From positions 692,501-756,500 of the forward strand of contig NZ_CP045492.1 of assembly GCF_015500055.1 (NCBI RefSeq): a stretch of 64,000 nucleotides of DNA. The letters run 5' to 3'. The stretch is from Mesorhizobium sp. NBSH29 (GTDB lineage: Bacteria; Pseudomonadota; Alphaproteobacteria; Rhizobiales; Rhizobiaceae). Both the position numbers and the translations under genes were made by a program. Of this stretch, positions 13,384-22,637 are shown one piece after another (position 1 is the stretch's first letter; every line of letters begins with the position of its first letter). A model generated the notes under the pieces. The model was not told the origin of the DNA, did not search any database, and saw only the letters and a program-made list of their open reading frames with translations.

Positions 13384-13971
13384 ATGACGGATTCAACAAG
13401 AGATTTTTACAACTCGAATGCTCATACCTACGCGGCAAGTGGAACGATCAATCCCAGACTCGCCACATTCTTGAACCGGTGTACGCCCGGCGGTGAAATT
13501 CTTGAGCTAGGTACCGGCAGCGGTCGGGATGCGCGAGCCATGATCTGTGCCGGCTTCAGAGTCGACGCGACAGATGGATCTTCTCAGCTGGCCGCGATAG
13601 CGGAGCATCATATCAGGCAGCCCGTTCGTGTGATGCAATTTCAGGAGCTTGCCGCGAAGCGCGCCTATGACGGCATATATGCAAGCGCCTCGCTCCTGCA
13701 CGTGCCACGTCAGGAACTCGGTGGCGTAATCACACGCGTCCACACCGCATTGCGCCACAATGGCGTTGTCTGGGCGAGTTTCAAGTCTGGTGCGGCTGAA
13801 AGTCTGGACGCCCTAGGCCGGCATTACAATTACCTCAGCGCCCCTGAACTTTCTGCCGTCTGGCACGCGGGGGGCGACTGGTCAGAACTCAGCACCGAAA
13901 GTTGGCAGGGAAGCGCGTTCGACAAACAACCCACCGAGTGGGTCGCTGTCACTGCGGTGCGCCGCGAGTGA
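13384..13971 (+). CDS. Class I SAM-dependent methyltransferase
   Basis: A 195-aa Rossmann-type methyltransferase. The SAM-binding motif I is EILELGTGSGRDARAM near residues 39-54. An acidic residue follows in VDATDGSSQLAA, and motif IV is YDGIYASASLLHVPRQEL. Small stand-alone enzymes of this type methylate metabolites such as tellurite, lipids or quinone-like compounds; the substrate cannot be assigned here. It stands alone, between a terminator and a gene on the opposite strand. The ATG at 13384 is close to the edge of the conserved fold. Confidence 0.85.
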   Translation: MTDSTRDFYNSNAHTYAASGTINPRLATFLNRCTPGGEILELGTGSGRDARAMICAGFRVDATDGSSQLAAIAEHHIRQPVRVMQFQELAAKRAYDGIYASASLLHVPRQELGGVITRVHTALRHNGVVWASFKSGAAESLDALGRHYNYLSAPELSAVWHAGGDWSELSTESWQGSAFDKQPTEWVAVTAVRRE

Positions 13972-14036
13972 TGTTTAACAGCAGTGCTGAGAGCGGGTTG
14001 CGAAGTCTCCGTGCTCCGCAGCCACGCTAATTATGA

Positions 14037-14714
14037 CTATGCCAGAAGTTCCAGCATTTCCCTTGCCGCTTCGGCCGAAGAGGCTGGGTTCTGTCCGGTG
14101 ATCAGTTTGCCGTCACGCAGCACGAAACTGGCCCAGTCAGCGCCCTTTTCATAGAGACCGCCGTTGGCATTCAACATGTCTTCGACGAGGAAAGGCACAA
14201 TTTTGGTCAAACCGACCGCCTCTTCTTCAGTGTTTGTAAACCCAGTTACGCGGCGCCCTGCGACCAACGGTTTTCCATCGGTGCCCAGCGTGTGGCGGAA
14301 TACTCCGGGAGCGTGACAGACGGCACCTATTGGACGATCAGCAGCAGCAAATGCCTCGATCAGGCGCTTGCTGTCCGCGCTTTCAGCCAGATCCCATAGC
14401 GGACCATGGCCTCCTGGATAGAAAATAGCGTCAAAGCCGGCCGCGGTGACCTCCGCCAGTTTCAGCGTACTCGCAAGAGTTTTCTGAGCCTCGGTGTCGG
14501 CCTTGAAGCGTCGGGTGTCATCGGTTTGGGCCGCCGCATCATCGCTGGATGGGTCAATCGGCGGCTGGCCACCCTTGGGCGAGGCGAGGATTATCTCGGC
14601 GCCTGCATCTTTGAAGACGTAGTAGGGCGCTGCGAACTCTTCGAGCCAGAAACCAGTCTTTTTGCCGGTGTCACCCAGTTTATCGTGCGATGTCAAAACC
14701 ATAAGGATTTTCAT
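14037..14714 (-). CDS. DJ-1/PfpI family protein (class I glutamine amidotransferase-like, Hsp31 type)
   Basis: A 225-aa protein of the DJ-1/PfpI superfamily. The nucleophile elbow is GAVCHAPGVF, and the preceding strand is IFYPGGHGPLWDL. An N-terminal KKTGFWLEEFAAPYYVFKDAG is typical of the Hsp31/YajL-like subgroup that acts as glyoxalase III or holding chaperone. The ATG at 14714 has an AAAGG ribosome site; a TTG five codons upstream is less likely. It stands alone with about 320 bases of non-coding sequence upstream. The biochemical role (methylglyoxal detoxification, stress) is family knowledge, not shown here. Confidence 0.88.
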   Translation of the reverse strand: MKILMVLTSHDKLGDTGKKTGFWLEEFAAPYYVFKDAGAEIILASPKGGQPPIDPSSDDAAAQTDDTRRFKADTEAQKTLASTLKLAEVTAAGFDAIFYPGGHGPLWDLAESADSKRLIEAFAAADRPIGAVCHAPGVFRHTLGTDGKPLVAGRRVTGFTNTEEEAVGLTKIVPFLVEDMLNANGGLYEKGADWASFVLRDGKLITGQNPASSAEAAREMLELLA

Positions 14715-15031
14715 TTTAGTGCCTTTCAATTGCGGCCAGGCGGATCACGCGCCTGCCAAAGTTTTCACCCCTCAGCAACCTGAAGAAAGCGGCGGATATA
14801 TGCTGGGATCACCAACCAGCTGCGGCAAGACCCCACCACGCCGGGTACATTGATATCAAATTCCCACGCACTTTCTTCGAGCTGGCTGCTTCGCCAAGCG
14901 CTTGTGCTCTTCCCAAATCATCGGGTCAAAACGATGTGCCCGCACACCGCCGTACCAGTGAGTTGGGTTGAGTTTAATAACGCCCGCGATGAATCACCCG
15001 GCAGATCGGGGGGGGCTATGGACTGCCAGTT
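14715..15031. other. Non-coding gap of about 317 bases
   Basis: Lies between the DJ-1-type gene and the 3' end of the polysaccharide deacetylase gene. It should hold the promoter of the DJ-1-type gene. A run of seven G is present at 15008-15014. A possible 75-codon frame on the plus strand overlaps the deacetylase end and shows no conserved features. I see no RNA or operator that I can support. Confidence 0.4.
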
Positions 15032-16057
15032 CTACATGAATCCGAACGGTATGCCGCTTAACAGCGCCCGCACGTAGCGGCGCTTCTGATAAAGCCCGTT
15101 GAGGGAAACGCGGGGAAGCAGCATCCAGTTATCGCTGTTTCCCTTCAATACCCCGGGCTGAGTTGTCACCGCAACGCGCAGCCCGGCTTTTGCGGCTGCT
15201 TCGGCCTCGCGCACCCCGCACGCCCGCCCCCACCCGTACGGATAGGCCAGCGACACCGGGCGGGAACCGGTCCACCGCTCGATAGCTGAAATCGACTCCG
15301 ATATTTCATCCGCCAGACGTTCCGGCGACACGCGTGCCAAATTGCAATGGGTCAAGGTATGCGCGCCGAAATGCGCGAGTGGGTCGGCTCCCAGCTGGCG
15401 GATTTCCGCTGCATCCATAATTTCAGCTTCGACGATCGCCTTCGGATCGATCCCGGCCGCAAATGCCGCCTGGTCTATGCGCGCAACGGCTGCGTCTTCG
15501 TCGATTGCTTCGACAAACCGCGCCAGCCGCAGGAAAGCTTCGTGTTTTTGCTTGGCAGTGTCGGCGACAACGGTGACTGGTCCGCCGCCGAAATCAAACG
15601 CAAACGAATGCGCCTGCCGTGTCAGCACTTCTGCTGTTTCCCACCACATGGTGCGGGTTCTTTCTACCAGCCCTTTGGTCAGAAAGATCGTGTAAGGCAC
15701 ATCATGCTTGCGAAAAACGGGGGCCGCAAACTTTGCGTTGTCCCGCAACCCGTCATCGAGGGTGAAGGCAACGAACCGGCGCGTGGCGTCCGCTTCATCC
15801 AGCCGTCCGCGCAAGTCCGACAAGGCAACCGCTTCATACCCCTTCGCTCTCGTTTCAAGGATGGCCTTCTCGAGAAATTCAGGCGTTAATGAAAGCACAG
15901 CGTTCGGCTCGTAGGTGCGATTTTCAGCGGGCCGCACATGATGCAGCGTAAAAATTATGCCGCGCCCGGCTGCTCCTGGGAAGATTCGCCCTGCCCTAGT
16001 CAGGGCAATGGCTTCCAGTGCCCCTGTTATGGCTATCTGCTTGAGAAGCGCTTTCAT
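15032..16057 (-). CDS. Polysaccharide deacetylase (NodB-like carbohydrate esterase 4) family protein
   Basis: A 341-aa protein with the NodB homology fold. It contains FTLDDGLRDN (metal-binding Asp pair) and AHTLTHCNLARVS (the H-x3-H metal ligands), then the later motifs SLAYPYGWG and VTTQPGVL. Enzymes of this family remove N- or O-acetyl groups from chitin-like, peptidoglycan or exopolysaccharide substrates. No clear signal peptide is seen at the N-terminus. The start at MKALLKQ was chosen because the upstream extension is not hydrophobic or conserved. It lies 25 bases after the acetyltransferase-like gene and is probably co-transcribed with it. Confidence 0.88.
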   Translation of the reverse strand: MKALLKQIAITGALEAIALTRAGRIFPGAAGRGIIFTLHHVRPAENRTYEPNAVLSLTPEFLEKAILETRAKGYEAVALSDLRGRLDEADATRRFVAFTLDDGLRDNAKFAAPVFRKHDVPYTIFLTKGLVERTRTMWWETAEVLTRQAHSFAFDFGGGPVTVVADTAKQKHEAFLRLARFVEAIDEDAAVARIDQAAFAAGIDPKAIVEAEIMDAAEIRQLGADPLAHFGAHTLTHCNLARVSPERLADEISESISAIERWTGSRPVSLAYPYGWGRACGVREAEAAAKAGLRVAVTTQPGVLKGNSDNWMLLPRVSLNGLYQKRRYVRALLSGIPFGFM

Positions 16058-16082
16058 TGTGAGGTTCCGGTGTCGGCTACAT

Positions 16083-17027
16083 TCAGGCAAAATCGAAGTC
16101 GATGAGTTGGAAGCGGTCGAATTCCAGTTTTGTGCGCTCTGGCGCGAAATCCCGCATCTGCAGGATCATCGGCGAAGGCCGCACCCTATCGGGCAGCGGG
16201 ATACCCGGAATGAAGGGCAGCGTCCGGTTCAATCCGGCGAAAATGAACTGCGGACGCTTCCAGAACGCGGCGGCTGCCCGCGTCACCGACCGCACATCGG
16301 CGCGCGTGGGCGTAACGCCCGAACGGCGCAGAAATGCGGCGAGCAGTGTGTAGGGGACCGAGCGCGTAAGCCGCGCTGACGATATGAGCAACAGACCTTC
16401 CGTGGCGTGGATCGCATAAGAGTATTTCAGCCCGCACAACCGCCTGAACAACGCTTCGCCATCCCAACGCAATCCGGTTTCCTCGCCACTGGTCGCATAT
16501 TGGTCGAACAGCGCCACGAAGTGGTCTCGGCGCAAACGGTCAAACGGCTCGTTCGCAATCACGCTTGCCGAGAGCCACGGCAGTGCGATCCCCGCCCGTA
16601 GTTCGAGCCGCAGAAAGCCCTTGAGGTCGAAGAACCGCTCATTGACCGGCAGTGCTTTGGCGTTGGGCATGCCAAAGGCAAAGCGCAGTTTCTGCTTGGC
16701 GAACTGGCGCCCGACCTCGTCATAGAGCATCTGCACCCGCTCGCGCCCACGCCATTGCTTGAGCACGAAAAGATCGACGAGTTCCGCCGCTGGCTCTGGC
16801 TTGCCATTCACCAGAACCGACTGCCGCACCAGCGCGATTTGCCCGATTTTCTGGCCCGTATCCGTATCGGTCAGGCCGACAATCGTTGTGCCTTCGGTAA
16901 AGCAGTCCTCATAGAACCACCGAAGATGTTCGGGATCGAAAGAACTGTCCGCAGAAGCAAAAGCTTCAGCCGCAAGTCTCGCGGTCTCGACATAGCCCGG
17001 CTTTTCTTCGACCGCGACAACGATCAT
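16083..17027 (-). CDS. GNAT-like acyltransferase of unknown substrate
   Basis: A 314-aa protein. The N-terminal half (IGQIALVRQSVLVNG, then ELVDLFVLKQWRGRERVQMLYDEV) resembles a GNAT acetyl-CoA-binding core. The C-terminal half is not recognised. The ATG at 17027 is preceded by GGGGGAG at a good distance, which is better than a GTG two codons upstream. It is followed closely by a polysaccharide deacetylase gene, which suggests a joint role in modifying a surface or storage polysaccharide. That is inference from context; the enzyme could also act on an unrelated small molecule. Confidence 0.65.
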   Translation of the reverse strand: MIVVAVEEKPGYVETARLAAEAFASADSSFDPEHLRWFYEDCFTEGTTIVGLTDTDTGQKIGQIALVRQSVLVNGKPEPAAELVDLFVLKQWRGRERVQMLYDEVGRQFAKQKLRFAFGMPNAKALPVNERFFDLKGFLRLELRAGIALPWLSASVIANEPFDRLRRDHFVALFDQYATSGEETGLRWDGEALFRRLCGLKYSYAIHATEGLLLISSARLTRSVPYTLLAAFLRRSGVTPTRADVRSVTRAAAAFWKRPQFIFAGLNRTLPFIPGIPLPDRVRPSPMILQMRDFAPERTKLEFDRFQLIDFDFA

Positions 17028-17422
17028 TGTCACTCCCCCAATGGAAGCGCGATGTTACTGCGCAACCATTGCGCGCGGGTTAAGAGTTGAAAGTGCGCGC
17101 TTGTGACGTGCCGTGCGCGACCGAAAAGTGACCGACCCGAGACGGGCGCGTTTGATGCCGCGGAAGCAGACCTCGGTGACATGAAAAATGGACGGCGTTC
17201 CAGCAGCCGACATGGCTTTGAAAGTCGCCGGATCGGCTGCCTCCCTCGTCTCATAGTAGGAGGCTTGCTCCCTTAGCGTCTAAACGTTCTCGAACCTAGA
17301 GAGTTTTGACGGCCGCGATGTCGTCTGGATGTCGAATCGCAGTCTGCGTGGCCTCTAATCAGATTCAGGCGGGCCAGATCTAGATCTGGCCCGCCTGACT
17401 GACAATGCGTAACCCAGATCGC
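17028..17422. other. Gap of about 395 bases containing a perfect palindrome
   Basis: Between the acyltransferase-like gene and the DUF937-type gene, both on the minus strand. The right end holds the 34-bp palindrome described separately. The left two thirds must carry the promoter for the acyltransferase-deacetylase pair, but no clear consensus, RNA or reading frame with coding character is visible. Confidence 0.4.
17365..17398. terminator. 34-bp perfect palindrome, probable terminator of the DUF937-type gene
   Basis: The two 17-base halves (17365-17381 and 17382-17398) are exact reverse complements with no spacer, and each half includes GGCGGGCCAGATCT or its complement. It begins 24 bases after the stop of the minus-strand DUF937-like gene. 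As RNA it would give a 15-bp stem with a tight loop. No T tract follows on either strand, so it is an atypical intrinsic terminator, a transcript-stabilising hairpin, or a protein-binding site. Confidence 0.55.
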
Positions 17423-17902
17423 CTATCCGAAGCGGCTCGCTTCTACCTCCGACGGCAAGCGTCCGTCCGGAGTAAGCTGGTTGACTGCATCAGGCAGAGT
17501 GTCAGACAGGCGCTTGAGCAACTCGCTGCGCGACAGCCCGGTCTTTTGAGTGAGCTCCACGATGGTATCGTCGCCAAGCGCTTCCTCAAGATCGGATGCC
17601 TCAAGGGATGCATTGGCGCCCTCGTTGATCCAACTGTCAGCTTTTTCACCGCGGCCCGTTTGGCGAAAACGATCTATCAGATCGCCTAGGCCACTACTCA
17701 GCACGCTGCCGCTTGTGGCGCCGCCGAGCATGCCGCCTAGACCGCCAAGAATCCCTTCCAGGCCACTTTCCCGGTTATTGGGATCAGCCGGATTACCGCC
17801 CTTACTCAATCCATCCAGCATTCCGCCGAGCTTATCTCGGTTTTGGTAGCCTGCCACGGCAAGCAAGCCGAGCAATGCAACCATTGAAGGCATTCGTGCC
17901 AT
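17423..17902 (-). CDS. DUF937/YidB-like protein
   Basis: A 159-aa protein. A short hydrophobic segment at the N-terminus (SMVALLGLLAVAGYQ) precedes a Gly-rich region with repeated GGLGGML-like stretches. The C-terminal helical part (ADSWINEGANASLEASDLEEALGDDTIVELTQKTGLSRSELL) is the pattern of the YidB/DUF937 family. Function unknown; family members are often stress-induced. The ATG at 17902 has an AAGGAG ribosome site. It starts 23 bases after the GlsB-like gene and is probably in the same operon, under the EcfG-type promoter. Confidence 0.82.
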   Translation of the reverse strand: MARMPSMVALLGLLAVAGYQNRDKLGGMLDGLSKGGNPADPNNRESGLEGILGGLGGMLGGATSGSVLSSGLGDLIDRFRQTGRGEKADSWINEGANASLEASDLEEALGDDTIVELTQKTGLSRSELLKRLSDTLPDAVNQLTPDGRLPSEVEASRFG

Positions 17903-17925
17903 TGAAATACTCCTTTTTATGCCGA

Positions 17926-18183
17926 TCAAGTGCGCTGGCGGCCGGCAATCATTCCCCAGATGACGAGCACGATGATCGCGCCCACAACAGCACCGATGAG
18001 GCCTGCACCTTCACCCGGCGCATACCATCCCAGCGCCTGACCCAGATATGAGGCCACAAACGCGCCAACGATGCCCAGGATCGTCGTCAAAATAAAACCT
18101 GATGGCTCGTTGCTACCCGGCATAACGAATTTGGCAATGATGCCCGCGACAAAGCCGATAATGATAGTCCAGATGATACCCAT
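17926..18183 (-). CDS. GlsB/YeaQ/YmgE family stress response membrane protein
   Basis: An 85-aa protein with three hydrophobic segments: MGIIWTIIIGFVAGIIAKF, then GFILTTILGIVGAFVASYLG, and finally AGLIGAVVGAIIVLVIWGMI. It has the Gly-rich pattern of the transglycosylase-associated/YeaQ family. These small proteins are induced by acid or general stress in many bacteria; their biochemical role is not known. AGGAG lies 8 bases before the ATG. A perfect EcfG-type promoter is located 29 bases upstream of the start codon, which fits stress regulation. The DUF937-like gene follows. Confidence 0.9.
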   Translation of the reverse strand: MGIIWTIIIGFVAGIIAKFVMPGSNEPSGFILTTILGIVGAFVASYLGQALGWYAPGEGAGLIGAVVGAIIVLVIWGMIAGRQRT

Positions 18184-18211
18184 TGTTCGCTCCTGCTAAC
18201 TGATGACCTGC

Positions 18212-18236
18212 AACGCGCGTGGCGCCTCAACGTTCC
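18212..18236 (-). promoter_or_regulatory. EcfG-type (sigma EcfG/RpoE2) promoter for the GlsB-like gene
   Basis: On the minus strand GGAAC (plus positions 18232-18236) is followed after exactly 16 bases by CGTT (plus positions 18212-18215). This equals the alphaproteobacterial general stress response consensus GGAAC-N16/17-CGTT. The -10 element lies about 29 bases before the GlsB-like ATG, a fitting distance. The match and position are seen in the sequence; control by EcfG is inferred. Confidence 0.8.
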
Positions 18237-18398
18237 CTAAGGTTCGCAGTTAAACAGACCTATGTAGTCACTAGGCCCATACCCTTAGGATGGACAGACG
18301 CCAATTTCGGATCTTGGGGGGAGAATTCTTGGGCAGCAGCGATTCGCCGTTAGCCTCTAAGCTATTGTTAATATTGAAACTGGGGCAACTCAGGTTCA

Positions 18399-18488
18399 TG
18401 GCGGAGAGGGAGGGATTCGAACCCCCGATGGGCTTGCACCCATGCCGCATTTCGAGTGCGGTGCATTCGACCACTCTGCCACCTCTCC
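18399..18488 (-). tRNA. tRNA-Ser (anticodon CGA)
   Basis: A 90-base class II tRNA with the 3' CCA encoded. The acceptor stem GGAGAGG pairs with CCTCTCC, with G as discriminator. The anticodon stem-loop has loop CTCGAAA, giving anticodon CGA for codon UCG. A long variable arm (GCATGGGTGCAAGCCCATC region) is typical for serine, and the T-loop GGTTCGAATCC is present. No integrated element is seen at its 3' end: the sequence on that side runs into the upstream region of the GlsB-like gene. Confidence 0.96.
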
Positions 18489-18835
18489 GGTGTGGGTCGG
18501 CCGTTGCCGGCGCGGCGCACTCAATAACGGCTGTGGCGGCCCGCCGCAAGGGCCAAAGCATGAAAACCCGACATTGCGTTGACTTCAACCGGACCTTGCG
18601 ATAAGCACGGCACGCTTCAGGTGCGGATCGTTTCTGCTCCCGAGGCATTTTTATGCAGTCCTGGAAAAGTGCCAAGCGGTTTTCCGCCCGGAATGCATGA
18701 ATTGAAAGACCGGAGCGGCTTTGCCTTTCGAAAGAATGGCAAAAAATCTCCGAAAACCCGCAGACTGATAAAAAGACGGCCGGGTTGCCTTCTAGGGCAG
18801 CTCATTGAGCCGGACCGAACAGCGAAAGGCAAAAA
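18489..18835. other. Divergent gap of about 347 bases between tRNA-Ser and rplU
   Basis: Holds the tRNA promoter (minus strand) and the rplU-rpmA promoter (plus strand). A TTGACT hexamer at 18579-18584, with an AT-rich ATAAGC after 16 bases, is a possible promoter for rplU, giving a leader of roughly 220 bases. I see no clear leader-protein binding structure. No gene with coding character is present. Confidence 0.35.
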
Positions 18836-19294
18836 ATGTTCGCAGTCATTAAAACGGGCGGTAAGCAGTATCGCGTAGCCGCCAATGATGTGTTGAAGAT
18901 CGAGAAGGTTGCCGGCGAAGTCGGTGACATCGTCGAAATCGGCCAGGTGCTGGCGCATGGTGAAGGCGAAGCCGTCACTTTTGGTGCGCCTTTCATCGCG
19001 GACGCAACGGTTACGGCGGAAGTGGTCCTACAGGGCCGCGCTAAAACTGTTATAGCATTCAAGAAGCGCCGCCGGCAGAATTCGCGCCGAAAGCGGGGCC
19101 ATCGCCAGCACGAGACAACCGTGCGAATTGCCGAGATACTGACCGCCGGCGCCAAGCCGTCGAAGAAGGCGGCGGCCAAGAAAGAAGACAAGGTCGAGAC
19201 GGTTACGGCACCTGCCGCCACCGACACGGTCGAAAAGAAGCCTGCCAAGAAGGCTGCGCCGAAAAAGGCTGTAGCCGCGGCGGAAAAAGAATAA
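18836..19294 (+). CDS. rplU: 50S ribosomal protein L21 with Ala/Lys-rich tail
   Basis: Binds 23S rRNA in the large subunit. The first 103 residues are a complete L21 ([20 protein letters not shown], then [20 protein letters not shown]). About 50 further residues form a low-complexity Ala/Lys/Glu tail of the AKKAAPKKA type. Many alphaproteobacterial L21 proteins carry such tails. The spacing to rpmA is 24 bases, the usual rplU-rpmA operon, which often precedes obgE as here. Confidence 0.97.
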   Translation: MFAVIKTGGKQYRVAANDVLKIEKVAGEVGDIVEIGQVLAHGEGEAVTFGAPFIADATVTAEVVLQGRAKTVIAFKKRRRQNSRRKRGHRQHETTVRIAEILTAGAKPSKKAAAKKEDKVETVTAPAATDTVEKKPAKKAAPKKAVAAAEKE

Positions 19295-19318
19295 GACTGA
19301 GCACGAAGGAGATCTGCA

Positions 19319-19588
19319 ATGGCACATAAGAAAGCTGGCGGCTCGTCGCGCAACGGTCGCGATTCCGAGTCCAAGCGCCTCGGCGTAAAGAAGTTTGGCG
19401 GCGAAAAAGTCATCGCCGGAAATATCATTATCCGTCAACGTGGCACCCAGTGGCACCCAGGCACCAATGTGGGCATGGGAAAAGACCACACGCTTTTTGC
19501 ACTCGGCGAAGGCGCCGTCGCATTCCGCAAAAAAGCAAATGGCCGAACCTATGTATCGGTAGCACCGATTCAGGACGCAGCGGAGTAG
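19319..19588 (+). CDS. rpmA: 50S ribosomal protein L27
   Basis: An 89-aa L27, located near the peptidyl transferase centre. The N-terminus [20 protein letters not shown] and the [15 protein letters not shown] motif are diagnostic. There is no cleavable N-terminal extension of the kind seen in Firmicutes. GAAGGAG lies before the ATG. It is co-transcribed with rplU and followed by an intrinsic terminator. Confidence 0.98.
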   Translation: MAHKKAGGSSRNGRDSESKRLGVKKFGGEKVIAGNIIIRQRGTQWHPGTNVGMGKDHTLFALGEGAVAFRKKANGRTYVSVAPIQDAAE

Positions 19589-19658
19589 CCGGTTCCGCGA
19601 CACACTTACCGGCTCCCATCTCGGGGACCGGTGTCTGGACAGTCCAGAAAAAGGATCA

Positions 19659-19687
19659 GGGGAGATGGGCCACCATCTCCCCTTTTT
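19659..19687 (+). terminator. Rho-independent terminator of rplU-rpmA
   Basis: GGGGAGATGG (19659-19668), a GCCA loop, CCATCTCCCC (19673-19682) and then TTTTT. The 10-bp stem is perfect and GC-rich with a T run, a textbook intrinsic terminator. A smaller hairpin TCTGGAC-AG-TCCAGA lies just before it. Confidence 0.93.
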
Positions 19688-19705
19688 CATGCCTGGAGCT
19701 CGACA

Positions 19706-20296
19706 ATGATTGCTGAAGCCGAAGATCTGGAGCCCGAGAGTCCGGCAATTGACTGCCCGATCCTCGTCACCGAACGGCTGGTGCTGCGCCCGCCGCATGA
19801 AGACGACATGGCAGAACTCGCGCAATTGGCAAACAACCGTCGCGTCGCCGAAATGCTGTCGCGCATGCCCTACCCCTATGGCGAGGCAGAAGCGCGCGCA
19901 TTTGTTGCGATGACGCGCGTGCCCAAGAAGGCCGGCTGTAGCTATGCTGTAACTTTGGCCGAGAGCGGCGCTTTCATCGGATGCGCCGGTCTGAATGGCA
20001 CCGACCGCGGCCTCGAAATGGGCTATTGGATCGGTGAACCGTACTGGAAGCATGGCTACGCCACCGAGGCGGCCCACGCGTTGGTGGATGTGGCGTTTCG
20101 CGCCACCACGATCAATGCGCTCAACGTTTCATGTCGGGTCATTAACGCGGCCTCGCGCCGGGTCATCCACAAGTGCGGCTTCCAGTATTCTGGCCAAGGT
20201 ATGCTGAACTCGATTGTCGCCGGCCAGGTGCCAGTGGAGCGCTACAGCCTCGACCGCAAGACATGGGTCAGCCTGAAAAGCTGGTCACGAGCTTAG
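19706..20296 (+). CDS. GNAT family N-acetyltransferase (RimJ-like)
   Basis: A 196-aa acetyltransferase. The N-terminal ILVTERLVLRPPHEDDMAEL and the later EMGYWIGEPYWKHGYATEAAHALVDVAF (acetyl-CoA-binding Gly-x-Gly/Ala region) match the RimJ/RimL-like group that acetylates protein N-termini or small amines. The ATG at 19706 has a GGAGC site 8 bases upstream. It lies right after the rpmA terminator and before obgE, and is probably transcribed on its own. The substrate is unknown. Confidence 0.88.
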   Translation: MIAEAEDLEPESPAIDCPILVTERLVLRPPHEDDMAELAQLANNRRVAEMLSRMPYPYGEAEARAFVAMTRVPKKAGCSYAVTLAESGAFIGCAGLNGTDRGLEMGYWIGEPYWKHGYATEAAHALVDVAFRATTINALNVSCRVINAASRRVIHKCGFQYSGQGMLNSIVAGQVPVERYSLDRKTWVSLKSWSRA

Positions 20297-20311
20297 ACCG
20301 GAATATTTATG

Positions 20312-20333
20312 CGAACGGCAGGATGGCCGTTCG
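20312..20333. other. Hairpin after the GNAT gene
   Basis: CGAACGGC (20312-20319) and GCCGTTCG (20326-20333) are exact inverted copies with a six-base loop, 16 bases after the GNAT stop codon. The following bases are purine-rich rather than T-rich, so termination is uncertain. Confidence 0.4.
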
Positions 20334-20416
20334 AAGAAAGAAATCATGCGCACTCGCGCTTAAAAAGGCTTTGCGCTAGAGGAAGTCTCGACCCAGAGCG
20401 TAATGTAGTTTGCTGA

Positions 20417-21457
<1,041 letters not shown>

Positions 21458-21467
21458 CAAGACCGCC

Positions 21468-22637
21468 ATGCACCAGCCTGCGCTTTCAAGCTTCCGCCGG
21501 ATAACCGTCAAGATCGGTTCAGCGCTGCTGGTCGATCCGCAGGCGGGTGTCCGACGCGACTGGATCGCCTCGCTGGCTGACGATATTTCAACGCTTTCAG
21601 CCCGAGGTGTAGAAATTCTGGTCGTCTCGTCCGGAGCGATCGCGCTTGGCCGCACCATTCTCGGCCTGGGCAACCGGGTGCTCAAGCTCGAGGAAAGTCA
21701 GGCGGCCGCAGCTGTTGGGCAGATCGCGCTGGCCGGAGCATGGTCAGAGGCGCTGGGCAAAAATGGCATGAAGTCTGGACAGATTTTACTGACGCTGGCC
21801 GATACCGAGGAACGACGTCGCTACCTCAACGCGCGCGCCACCATCTCGACGCTGCTGAAAATGAAGGCGGTGCCGGTGATCAACGAGAACGACACGGTTG
21901 CCACGACAGAAATCCGCTATGGCGACAATGACCGGCTGGCAGCCCGCGTCGCGACAATGATGGGCGGCGACCTTCTGGTTCTGCTCTCCGATATCGACGG
22001 CCTTTATACCGCCCCGCCCGCCCATGTTCCTAATGCGCGGTTTATTCCGGTGGTCGAGCGCATCACGCCCGAGATTGAGGCAATGGCCGGTGCAGCGGCG
22101 TCTGTGCTGTCGCGCGGCGGTATGCGCACCAAGCTGGATGCCGGCAAGATCGCCACCGCTGCTGGAACCGCCATGATCATCACGTCGGGAACGCGTCTGT
22201 CACCGCTGCTGGCGATCGAGCGCGGCGAACGCGCCACCTACTTCCACCCCAGTGCCAGTCCCGTGAAAGGCTACAAGACGTGGATTGCGGGGCAACTCGA
22301 GCCAGCCGGCCGACTGGTTGTCGATGCCGGTGCGATAAGCGCGTTGCAGGCCGGTAAATCCCTCCTCCCTGCCGGCGTAAAGCAGGTCAGCGGCAGTTTT
22401 TCCCGCGGTGACACGGTCGCGATCATGGCACCGGATGGCAGCGAGATGGCGCGCGGGCTGGTTGCCTATGATGCCGCGGACGCGGTAAGGATTGCCGGGT
22501 TGAAAACAACCGAGATCGCCGACGTTCTAGGATATCAGGCGCGCTCGGCCATGGTGCATCGCGACGATCTGGTGATGGGCCACGCTGCGGTCCGGGCTGA
22601 AATCGGTGCGGAGGGATATCATGCTGGCGCGAAGTGA
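21468..22637 (+). CDS. proB: Glutamate 5-kinase
   Basis: First enzyme of proline synthesis, phosphorylating glutamate. From the ATG at 21468 the protein is 389 aa. It has an amino-acid kinase domain ([51 protein letters not shown]) and a C-terminal PUA domain. The longer frame begins inside obgE and is unlikely. The 3' end overlaps the proA start by 17 bases. Confidence 0.97.
   Translation: MHQPALSSFRRITVKIGSALLVDPQAGVRRDWIASLADDISTLSARGVEILVVSSGAIALGRTILGLGNRVLKLEESQAAAAVGQIALAGAWSEALGKNGMKSGQILLTLADTEERRRYLNARATISTLLKMKAVPVINENDTVATTEIRYGDNDRLAARVATMMGGDLLVLLSDIDGLYTAPPAHVPNARFIPVVERITPEIEAMAGAAASVLSRGGMRTKLDAGKIATAAGTAMIITSGTRLSPLLAIERGERATYFHPSASPVKGYKTWIAGQLEPAGRLVVDAGAISALQAGKSLLPAGVKQVSGSFSRGDTVAIMAPDGSEMARGLVAYDAADAVRIAGLKTTEIADVLGYQARSAMVHRDDLVMGHAAVRAEIGAEGYHAGAK

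Noticed and set aside
14850-15077. 75-codon frame in the gap before the polysaccharide deacetylase end
   Set aside because: Overlaps the deacetylase 3' end, has no good ribosome site and no conserved feature.
18399-18488. tRNA-Ser as an attachment site for an island
   Set aside because: No integrase, no direct repeat of the tRNA 3' end and only core genes on both sides.
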